Source: Dendronephthya gigantea
Taxonomy: Eukaryota > Cnidaria > Anthozoa > Malacalcyonacea > Nephtheidae
Direction of reading: 5' to 3'
Assembly (NCBI RefSeq): GCF_004324835.1
Contig: NW_021163019.1
Span: 2,410,001-2,474,000 of the forward strand
DNA length: 64,000 bases
Below are positions 27,001 to 39,000 of the stretch, piece after piece. The position numbers and the translations under genes were made by a program. The first letter of the stretch is position 1. Every line of letters begins with the position of its first letter. The notes below the pieces were generated by a model. That model had not been told where the DNA came from, ran no database searches, and worked only from the letters and a program-made list of their open reading frames with translations.

Positions 27001-30000
27001 GGCGTAAATATAATCTCCCAACGCTGTTAAACTGTAGCCAATTCGACGATTATCAGAGCCTTTCAGCAAAATTCTAGGATTTTCTGGTGAAAAAAAAAAC
27101 CAAATACCCAATAATCCACACTAAAACCTAATTTAAGGCTAATCTTAACCTGATCCCAATGTAATCCTAATCTAAGCCTAAACCTATATTCCCACCCACA
27201 TGCAAAAGTATTCCATCATTCAGATGAACATATTTAATTCACATACCACCATTCAGGCCCATACGCCCGACAAGATTCAGCCTGCCATCAATCCAATATA
27301 AAATATCTGTATCATAGTCTATCGTTAGTCCATTGGGCCAGTAAATCAAACCAGTTCTGTTGGACAACAGAGTATGTCTTTTACCACCATCCATGTACGC
27401 TCTCTCGATCTTCGGTATTCTGCCCCAGTCGCTCCAAAACATCAGACCTTTGGAAGGGTATAAGACAATCGCTCGAGGTTTCTCCAGATTATCCGAGATC
27501 AGAGGCTTGCGGTAAGAACCATTTAGCCGACTGACCTTTGTAAAGAAGATGGATGGATTGTTTAGTTCACTGCACAGTGAGGCGCGGAGTAATAATAAGA
27601 ATAAGGTTGACCTTATCTAACCTCGATGAGTTTCGTGCCCATATCAGTCCAATACAACTGTTCCCCCACCCAATCCACTGCGATCCCATGAGGTCTCATC
27701 AATCCATGGGTGATCACATACTTCAAACCCGATCCGTCTGTATTTATACGACCAATCACATTCCTCGTATCATCGGTAAAGTAGATGGCACTTCCAAGAT
27801 AATGAAAGTCAACGGCATAACAAGTGGCCGTCACGGATATATAAGGTAATTGCGTCGCGTTATCGTCAGGATTGAAGGAGACCCCGATGAATTCTGCAAC
27901 AAAAGCCGAATGTCCCTACAGATTTGAATGCCCGAATAATCCGAACAAGCAAAACTGAAAAGTTCTATTATTTCTGAACTGTTCTTCCTAGAGGTCCAAT
28001 AAGAATCATCTCTTCTTAATTAATCTAGTGCTACTATGGGAAACCTAAACAGAATTAACTTGTGTTTTATATTTGGAGATGAAGTGAGAATCATTTCTTA
28101 CTGATTAGGTTTTACTACAGGAGGAGTATACAGGAAGTTTATACTGGATATCATTATCACCTCTAAACTGCCCTCACTCAGATCTAGTTAGGATCATCTC
28201 CTGTTCATCCAGTGTTTACACTATTTACAAATTTACACTAGATAGTTCTATCAGCTCTAAACTGTTCGTTCTAAATGTCCAGTACAGAAAATCTCTTATT
28301 GATGCAGTGCCACTACAGGAGGAAATCTAAACTAAGCCAGCTTTATTTTTGCAGGGCGAAAGTTCAACCAGCTCTAAATTGTCTCCCTAGTGGTTCCACT
28401 AAGGATCATCCATCACTGATCCAGTGCTAAACAACCGAATTAAACCAAAGAAGGTATTTAAGAGTTAAGGCCCAAGTTGAGAATACGTACGGTTAGATAA
28501 AGCATACAACAAAAATTCTTGGTTTTGTTCACACTTTCGGGTTCGATTGTTGAATCTGAAGCCACTGCGACAGCCACAATTCACACGATTTCCAACCCAG
28601 AAACACAATTCAGGGCAGTTACCGTTGTTTTTACCACAAGGATTTGTACCTGAAATTGTGGTGGAACATTATGTTACTATAAAAGCATGTTTCAGTTCCC
28701 TCATAAACGAGTCTTGCCTATATCACGACCTGTCGGATCTAATATATTTCTGACGTATGGGATGTAGTCAGTTATTGATAAAGCAATACTGCATTGGTTT
28801 TACTTGATTTCTACCCGTATACATTGCAAGTCAACAGACTATAAAACATCCATCAGAAGTGGACTCGAACAGGACAAAATTAGATTGTATGAACAAACTT
28901 ATAATACATATGATCCAAAATATTACCTGTTTGTCTTCCCTTATCAAAGACACACACGTCCATAATTCCCGGTAATCCCGATTTCACAACAGAAGAATTC
29001 TTCCTGTTAATATCGACCTTACTTATAGCACGTTTCATCCAGTCTGTCCAATAGACGACTCCTTTAAATATTGTTATTCCAAACGGATGATCAATGTCTA
29101 GGAAAACAAAATATACAGCTTTATGCATGATTGGGGCAAGACGAGTAAAACTGGGACAGTCAGTAAGATAGAACTTTCTCTTAACTTCTAAAGAAAAATT
29201 TAAGATTGATGGAGTTACCCCATTCAACAAATGTTTGGTTCATGTTTCCTCCTGTATAATAAGCGATCATTCATTCATTCTTAAGACTAATTTCCACTCC
29301 GGAAAACGAAGAGCGGATCGGATCGGATCGGAACGAAAGATAATCCGCGCGTGCGCCATCTGTTGAAATTTTTGGCCTATATTGATCCGAAAGCGTCCGA
29401 GACCGGATAAAAAAAAGTTCAAATAGTTTTTACTTTTTTTATCCGATCCGAAATCACTTCATGGATCGGACCAGGCTCGGAAAAAAAGTCTTATCCGATC
29501 CGATCCGCTGCTCGTTTTCCGGAGTGGAGATTAGCCTTTACACTGAATCTTGCGAAAATACAGTTTAATTTAGGTTTACTTTTGCAGTAACACTATTTTG
29601 AAATGATGGCACTTACTAAATCGCTGAATACACCATTCAAAGCATTTTCTTTATTCAATCTAGTCTACCTACCATCATCTTTCACGGTATTCCTATCACC
29701 TCCGTCTAAGTTTGAAGACTCGATTTTATCGTAAGCAGCGTCAACCCAATATATTTTATCGTTCTTATAATCAATCGTCAAACCATTGACATAATTGAGG
29801 CTCTCGTTGATCAGAGTTTTGATATTCTTTCCATCTAAAGTGGCTCGTTGGATTGTTTTATGTCCCCAGTCAGTCCAAAATAAAAGCCTGAAATAAGAAA
29901 AAACAGTCAGGAAAAATATAAATGATAAACATATATCATGAAAGTTTCAAAGCTGTGAGAATTTCTAGCACATGCGAGAACACTTTTCGATATAGCGCTG

Positions 30001-33000
30001 TAGTTACACAAGTTCAGACGAGGTAAGGGTTAGAACAGTTTAGTTATAACGTTCAGGGGCCAGTTGTTCGAAAGGCGTTTAGACTAAACGGCGGATAAGT
30101 TCAAAATGGAAAAGAAAATTATCTATTATCTGACAAAGAGCTGAAATATTTCGATGTAAATAGGTTTATTTTCAATGGAAGTACATATCTCATGCGCAAA
30201 ATTCAGGTTCAATCATTCACAAGATCTATGAGAGTATTTCTAAAATTTTGGCTTATCCACCGTTTAAGCTAAACGCCTTTCGAACAACCGGTCGCAGGTC
30301 AGCCACTCACCCTTTCCTTGGATACAAAGCAATACCACGAGGCTGATGCGTGTGTTCTGCTTTGTACAACAGTGTCTTGTGAAATCGACCATCGCTACGT
30401 GCTACAGCAATGACGTTGGCGACACTATCAGTCCAGTAGATATTCTTTGCCACCCAGTCAACGGCAATGCCATCCGGAGAGGAGAGCCCCGAATCTATGG
30501 TGAGAGATAACATGAAGTAATGGTTATCAGGAGTTTTGAATGAATTCGGTTTGATATGGTAGGTATTGGTGGGTGTGGAGTGGGGGAGGGTGAGGGTATG
30601 AAATGGGGCAGGGGGCATCCTTTTCCCACCGGGGCAGAGGAACCCCCATGAAAAATATTGGCAGTATACACGATTGCCTTACGTGGCTTAATGATCTTTT
30701 CATATCGTGTGCCATCTATGGATATTTTTGAGATGGAATTATCAGTGACATCACTCCAGTACACGCGATTCTCTCTGAAGTCAAAGTCAACACCAATAGC
30801 ATTTCTAAGACCCACGATCGGTATCATTCTGTCCGTACGATCGTCATTTAGCGACATTGCCCGTATCTCCGATCGACGGCTGTATATCAGGAAGCTATCA
30901 ACGCCTGAAACATTTTCAAACAGTTAAGTTCAGTCAAGTTCAGTTAAATTCAGTCCAGTCCAGTCCAGTCCAGTTCAGTCCAGTCCAGTTCAGTTCAGTC
31001 CAGTTGAGTTCAGTTGAGATGAGTTGAGTTAAGTTGATATGAGTTGAGTTGAGTAAGTTAAGTCGAGTTGAGTTGAGTTAAGTTAAGTTGAGATGAGTTA
31101 AGTTAAGTCGAATTGAGTTAAGTTAAGTTAAGTTAAGTTGAGTTGAGTTAAGTTGAGTTAAGTTAAGTCGAATTGAGTTAAGTTAAGTTGAGATGAGTTA
31201 AGTTAAGTCGAATTGAGTTAAGTTAAGTTAAGTTAAGTTAAGTTGAGTTGAGTTGAGTTAAGTTGAGTTGAGTTGAGTTGAGTTGAGTTGAGTTTTGAGT
31301 CGAGTTGAGTTAAGTTGAGTTGAGTTGAGTTGAGTTTAATTCAATTCAATTCAACTCAATCCAATCCAATCCAGCCCAACCCAATTCAATCCAATCCACT
31401 CCAGTCGAGTCCAGTGCTCAGTTCAGTCCGGTTCAATCTCGCTCACTTAAGGTCAGTCATACCAAGTCCAGTATCTTATATTTAGCACAATTCATCACGA
31501 AACAAACGAAAAAACACGACTAAATAATGTTCACGGAACATGATACCTATGCATTTGTTGGGATGTTCTGGATCAATCTTCCTACCAATCGGACACAAGC
31601 AGGAGCTCCCGCCTGGCTTCAAGACACAGATATGAGAGCATTGACGATTGGCACAATGATTCACTCCTACAGTCGATTACAAAAAACAAAGAATTAACAC
31701 AAGTATAAGCCAATGACTAGACAGCAGGCAATGACCAGGGCCGCCGGGAGGGGGAAACGGGGGGCATTCTCCCCGGGTCCCAAACTTGAAGGGCCCCCGA
31801 CTTAAGAAAGAACCTAAAATTAAAGCAACTTAAAAAATGTTGGGCTCGGTGAATTATTACGTCATTTTCCAGCCAACTCGACCATGGTCGTATTTGCCAT
31901 TTTCCGGCGAATATATGACCATGGTCGTATTTGCCATTTTCCGGCGAATATATGACCATGGTCGTATATTTGCCATTTTCCGGCGAATATATGACCATGG
32001 TCGTATATTTGCCATTTTACGGCGAATATATGACCATGGTCGTATTTGCCATTTTCCGGCAAATATGACCATGGTCGTATTTGCCATTTTCTGGCGAATA
32101 TGACCATGGTCGTGTATTTGCCATTTTCCGGCGAATATATGACCATGGTCGTATATTTGCCATTTTCCGGCAAATATAGGTCGTATTCGTCATTTTACGT
32201 CCAATTATTCGTCATTTTACGGCCAATACCACCATGATACGACCATGGTGGTATTCGTCATTTTACGGCCAACACGACCATGATACGACCATGGTCGTAT
32301 TCGTCATTTTACGGCCTATACGACCATGGTCGTATTTTTCATTTTCCGGCCAATACGACCATGATACGACCATGGTCGTATTCGTCATTTTAAGGCCAAT
32401 ACGACCATGGTCGTATTCGTCATTTTACGGCCAATACGACCATGGTCGTATTCGTCATTTTACGGCCAATACGACCATGATATTTTTCGGCGAATATGAC
32501 CATGGTCGTATTTGCCATTTTCCGACGAAGATGACCATGGTCGTATTTGCCATTTTCCGACGAAGATGACCATGGTCGTATTTGCCATTTTCCGGCGAAT
32601 ATGACGATGGTCGTATTTGCCATTTTCCGACGTCATAGGGCCCCGGAAAAAATTTCCCCCCCAGGCCCCACAATTTCTCTCGGCGGCCCTGGCAATGACA
32701 GATAGTTTTGCTGGCTGTTAACCAGATGTAAGAAATTGATTAAGCTAACATTCCACATCAATATTGGTCGAATAATATGCATCTTAAATCACAAGTAGCA
32801 TCTTAAATCATTCAAAAATATTGAAGAATATATCTTGTTCATTGGAAACGGAATTAGTGTAACAATATGGTTCAATATCTTGACCTAAATATGATTGATG
32901 GTCATGCGTAGAATGAATGATGTGTTTGCTAGTAATGCAAGAGTCATCTGACTGTCTAGCCGGCCTACAGGTTAAATTCATAGTTAAACCACGTACCAGG

Positions 33001-36000
33001 TTGTTGCTTCGCTGGGTGGACAACGTGCAGATCCATAAGACGAGTGGAAGTGTTGTGTAGTTGTCGAATAACACCACCGGGATATTTGTGAGTGTATCTG
33101 ATCGCATTTCCGATCCAGTCCGTCCAATAGATCGTGTCCTCAAACAAGCTGCTGGAAAATGGTCGCTGGATGTTCAGGGTTCCTGTCTGAACCAGGTGTC
33201 GGTTCGTTCCGTTGTAATCGCAGAATTCGAGGTGATGTAAGCGTGCGTCGACCCAATATACTCGCCTGGAAGAGAGAATATTACAGTGACATGAATGAAG
33301 CACCTGGTTTCCTGAGGAAGCCAAGCTGAGAAAACTTTTGAGATTTTCATCGATTGAGGAAAGATTCCTTTATTGATCAGCAGTAAGCACAATTTCTATG
33401 TTACACTCGAGGAGTGGGTGGGCCCCCTACTCACTCCTGGGTTGGGGATGGGGAGTCGAATCTTGAAGGCGATACTTACTTTGTAGGGTAGTCAAGGGTC
33501 ATTCCATTTGGCCAGTAGAGTTTAGTGTCGATGATCACTGTTCTATTGGTACCATCCATAAAGGCTTTCTCAATACGAGACCTGCTACCCCAGTCTGTCC
33601 AAAATATTAACCTGACAGGGAAAAAACAGTCAGCAATCATGCAATACTGCCTGTAGGAAACATTAAAGATCCGTAGGGGTTCTTTATGAAGAATATAATA
33701 ACACATGCTAGATACCCTGCTATCGGATCGACTTGTATCGCCCTTGGCGAGTCAATATCAGTGTTAATCAACACACTACGTTTGGTGCCATTCAACTTCG
33801 CCACTTCGATTTTATCAGCTCGCATGTCCAACCAATAAAGATTACGGCCAATCCAGTCGACAGCGATACCTGTATTCGTAAAGATATAGGATAATCTTTA
33901 TTCATCCTGCTTCACTGTGGTCCAGTTAAGTTTTTTTTTAACTCAGTTCAGTCCAGCATAATTTCATCGAAATTCACTTCGTTCTAACTTAATTTAGTCC
34001 GGTTAGTTTCGTGTCGTTTACATACCTTCAGCAGAAATTAGTCCTCCAGAGACGATGGTCTCAACTTGACTGCCATCAAACTTTGCTCGTTGAATCTTGT
34101 CGGTCAAAACATCAGTCCAGTATATACGGCGCTCTTGCCAGTCAAAGTCTACCCCGATTGTATTGCGAAGTCCCGAAACAACCTCAGAATACCTCACACG
34201 TCCTCCTTTGCCGACCAGTGGGATTTTACGGATCGAGACCCGATTTGAGTATAGAATGTATGGCGTGTCCTCCTCAGCTGCAAAAGAAGACGTCTTGTCA
34301 CAAATAGGACCATTACATCGAAACTAAACACCCCCTCATTACTAATGCGTGCTGCTAAAAAGTGTCACCTAAACCTTGACGACCTGAATACCTCATGCTG
34401 CTCTCCCCCGCCTCAACCCCACATTCAACCTCGCTAGCCCCTGCCTCCCCCCTGCCTCCCCCCAACCTAACCCCCTCAATCTAACCCCCTGTCCCAACCC
34501 CACCTTTAACCTCGCTAGCTCCTGCCCTCCCCCAACCTAACCCCCTCAACCTAACCCCCCGCCCCAACCCCACCTTCAACCTCGATAGCCCCTGCCCTCC
34601 CCCGACACCCCCTCAACCTAACCCCCTGCACTTCCCTCTTCACGTCGTCGACGAACACAAACACGCACCTGAAATGGCTTTACATGTTTTTTCCGTGTTC
34701 TCTTGATAACCAGGAGTGCAAGAACAAAGATAATGTTTCCCCAAGTTCTGACATAATTGACTGCAAGTCCACGGCAGCTTGCACTCGTTCTTATCCACGC
34801 ATGTGCGGTTGTCGACGTCTAACTGCAACCAATCCGGACAACTGCACACCTGGCCTAAGTGTATCATTCGAAGAAAAACGATTAGATTTCTATCATACGA
34901 CCAATACATCTTGCAGGCCTGTCGGCTGACGATTCCCTCACACAGATTTGCCATACTTTGAATGCGTCATATTTTACTAAATTTTGATGTGATTAAACAG
35001 AAGTTGACTCGCAAACATACGCTATCCTGATCAAGCAATCCTGTAAAAACTATACTTAAAGGTTTGCAAAACTTTCATACAACCAATCTCAGATGCTAAA
35101 CATTTCTGTTCTTCGGTATAGGGCATAAAATTAACGGATTACTGTTTTGTAAGGAAAGGAAGGAAACTATTCACACCATTTTTACAGCCTTTCACATGAA
35201 GGGTCGTGAAATCGACGCAATTCGGCAATTCTTTACATTCCATACCTTGAGGTGAGTTTGAACAGTTGTGCGAACATCCTCCGTTATCTGTTTCGCATTG
35301 TTGGTAAATACATCGCGGTGCCTCGTCCTCCCCCCCTGGGCAATCAAGTACGCTATCACAGAGCTTACTGCGACTTATACAGATGGAGGAATTCACACAG
35401 AGAAATTGGTCAGATTCACAGGTCCCTAAAGAAAATGGTATAAAAGAGCATTTTGAGGCTATGTTACGTATTCTCGGGTATTCTCTGCCCACAGTTCTGC
35501 AATCTTGGAAAAAATATTGGGAGACTTTTTTCGAAGTCTAACCAGATTTTCAGTTATGTACAGCAAATGTACCAATTCTCTCAACCAAAAGGCAAGTTGC
35601 CATAAATCCCCCCCCCCCCTCCCCCCATTACAATGTTGTTCAGTTTAATGACAATTTGGAAGAGATACAACACTAGTTCAACATTGTAATGGGGGGGGGG
35701 GAATATGAAAGATAGAAAAGTCTACGAATTTTTTTCCAGGATTGTGACACAAATGAAAAAATGACTCTTAAAGGATACTGGCCAGCCATAATAGACTACC
35801 AAGAAAGACGTTTTGTGGCAAGTATATTAAAGCTTGCTCCGATTTAATGTGTGATCTCCTTCTTTTGATAGATGTGAACGAGTAATAAGTTACGAATGCT
35901 CTGGGGTATAAGAGTTCCTATTTGAATATGCGTAACTACGTAACTCGTTCACATCTACCAAGAGAAGAAAATTGCAGTAAAAATTGCAAGTGTAAACGAG

Positions 36001-39000
36001 CTGTTACGATAAGAAGCCGCATGCGTCTTGATCGATTTACTCCGATAGAAAAACACTGGTTGATAACGATGGACGTACCACATAACTGGACCGTTTCATC
36101 GCTATTGTCCCCGCAGTCGTCTTCTCTATCGCACTTCCACGCGCCGAGTATGCAATTACGATTGGCGCATCTGAACTTGCCAACGCAACACTCTTCGTCT
36201 GAACGATCCTCGCAATCGTAACGACCATCGCACACTAGGCTCTCGTTGATACAATGCGTATCTGAGCAATTGAAAAGCCCCAAATCTTTGCAAGCTGCCG
36301 AGAAAACAAGAGAAGCGTTACATCAGGAGTTCAAAAATTCGAAACTTCATATGATTATGGCTAATTTTAAAGGTGGGATACAACAGTCCGTAATGTAAAG
36401 AAACGCTTTGTTTTCATTTTGAATCCGCATATTTCCTAAAATATCAAGAACTTTCAGGATATTTGCTTTTACTTCGCTATTACACGCTTTTACTTCGCTA
36501 TACTTCTAAATGAATATGAGAGAGACATATGTTCAGAGACATACTGAGATGCCGTGCAGTCTTCATATACAGTTCAAGCGTGTGATGCAGGTTTACGCAG
36601 TTCGCAGTTGGTTTACGTGTAGACTTACTTGTATTGCAGACTGAAGGGGATTCGTCCGAACCATCAGTGCAATCCCATTCGCCATCACACCTCATGTCAG
36701 GATCAATGCACTGCAGGGTCTCGTGACATTGGAACATACTGGATGGACATGACGATGGCAACGTCGGCGAAGCTGTATTGAATCAGGGAAGCAGATTTTT
36801 AATGCAATTCGACGAATACCGACATAGACTATTATTATGGATTGATCTATGATGATAGTCAACGTCGATTGGTACAAGATTATCCATTTAACCATAGTGA
36901 TGGATGGATCGCGGGGATTAATCCATAATGCTTAACAATGACAACTTTAATGTTTCTTCGGAACAATACTTACTACAATTTGCTTCATCAGACCTATCGT
37001 CACAATCATCATCATCGTCGCATCTCCACGCTAATTCTATGCACTCGCCATCTCTACATTGAAACTCTTTTGATGAACAGTTGACCATCGCGCAGTCTTT
37101 CTCGTCTGAATTATCACGACAATCTTTACGACCGTTGCATTGCCATATCCGAGGTATACACGCACCATCAGAAGCACAAGTAAAGCCAGCGCAAGTTACA
37201 GTTGCATCTGCATAAGTTGGAAGATATATGTCAAAACCATTAAAGAGCAGAAATCCTGAAGATCTAGGTTACGGACCTGTCACGCAGTGAAAGTAGGGGG
37301 GATAATACAGTGAAAGGAGGGGGGTCATACAGTGAAAGGAGGGGGGGTCTACAGTGAAAGCAGGGGGGTCATACAGTGAAAGGAGGGTGGGGGTCATACA
37401 GGGAAAGTGGGAAAGGGACTTACTGCAACCAACTTCATCAGAGCCATCAGAACAGTCATCAACATCGTCACATTTCCAGCTATTGGGAATGCAGTTGCCA
37501 TTTTTGCATTTAAATTGATCCGATGAACAGTTGCAATTCCGCTCGTCGTAATTGTCACCGCAATCATCGTCGCCATCACAAAACCTACTCTCGGGTATGC
37601 AACGATTGTTACTGCATTTCCTATGTGAAGGTCGGCAAGTCAATTCGTCTAGAGGATAGAAAATATAAATCCCTTCAGACAAAGTTACGTTTAGTCCCTC
37701 GCGAGATCATACTTGGAGACTAAGATGCTAAAATAGCATTATCTTTACAACCCTCGGACACCATACACTTCTGGAAAGTACTTCAATGTATGATACCCTT
37801 CCCCTTCAGCCTTCTTCTTCCCCATGACACACCTGTCTCACCAACTGCTTTCTCAGACTCTTCTTTCCCTCGACTCTCTCCTTTTCCTAACCTTTAACCC
37901 TCCCCACTTTCCTCTCCCATCCTACTATCATCCACCTCTCTTCTCTCCTCTTTCTTAACTGCTCCTCTCCCTACTCCCTTCTTCCCCCTATTCCCTCTTC
38001 TCTCGTCTTACTCCCTTCTTCCCTCCCTCCTCTCCCTACTCCCTTCTTTCCTTCCTCCTCCTCTCCCTACTCCCTTCTTCCCCCTATTCCCTCTTATCTC
38101 GCTTACTCTCTTCTTCCCTCCCTCTCCCTCTCCCTACTCCCTTATTTCCCCCTCCTCCTCTCCCTACTCCCTTCTTTCCTCCCCCTCCTCCCCCTACTCC
38201 CTTCTTTCCTCCCTCCTTCTTCCCCTACTCCCTTCTTCCCTCCCTCCTCCATCCCCTACTCCCTTCTTCCCTCCCTCCTCTCCCTACTCCCTTATTTCCC
38301 CCTCCTCCTCTCCCTACTCCCTTCTTTCCTCCCCCTCCTCCCCCTACTCCCTTCTTCCCTCCCTCCTCCTTCCCCTACTCCCTTCTTCCCTCCCTCCTCC
38401 TCTCCCTACTCCCTTATTTCCCCCTCCTCCTCTCCCTACTCCCTTCTTTCCTCCCTCCTCCTTCCCCTACTCCCTTCTTTCCTCCCTCCTCCTCCCCCTA
38501 CTCTCTTCTTCCCTCCCTCTTCCTTCCCCTACTCCCTTCTTCCCTCCCTCCTCCTTCCCCTACTCCCTTCTTCCCTCCCTCCTCCTTCTCCTACTCCCTT
38601 CTTCCCTCCCCCTCCTTCTTCTTCCCTCCCCCCTCCTTCTTCTTCCCTCCCTCCTCCTTCCCCTACTCCCTTCTTTCCTCCCTCCTCCTCCCCCTACTCC
38701 CTTCTTTCCTCCCTCCTCCTCCCCCTACTCCCTCCTCCTCCCTCCTCCTCCCTCCTCAACCGTGGCAAACGGGAAAAGGTTCCGCCATGTTACACTAGGA
38801 TCAAAACAACACAACTCACGGCACTTTTGGTGTGTCTCATCCGAATTATCCAAGCAATCATCATCAGTATCGCAAACCCAGTCGTGGAGAATGCATCTCG
38901 AGTTATTGCATTGAAAGCGATCAGGAGGACAAGTCGGTCTACTTGGCGGTGTTGTTAAAGGCGCAGCTGAAAAAAAAACCCACACCCATTTAGTGTTAAA

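Noticed and set aside
31837-32623. Open frames on both strands reading [17 protein letters not shown] and similar repeats
   Set aside because: They are translations of the palindromic minisatellite inside the hAT element. Open frames exist on both strands because the unit lacks stops. No protein is implied.
31878-32632. Regularly spaced palindromic repeats resembling a CRISPR array
   Set aside because: The spacers are themselves repeated, the unit is bounded by hAT ends, and the host is an animal.
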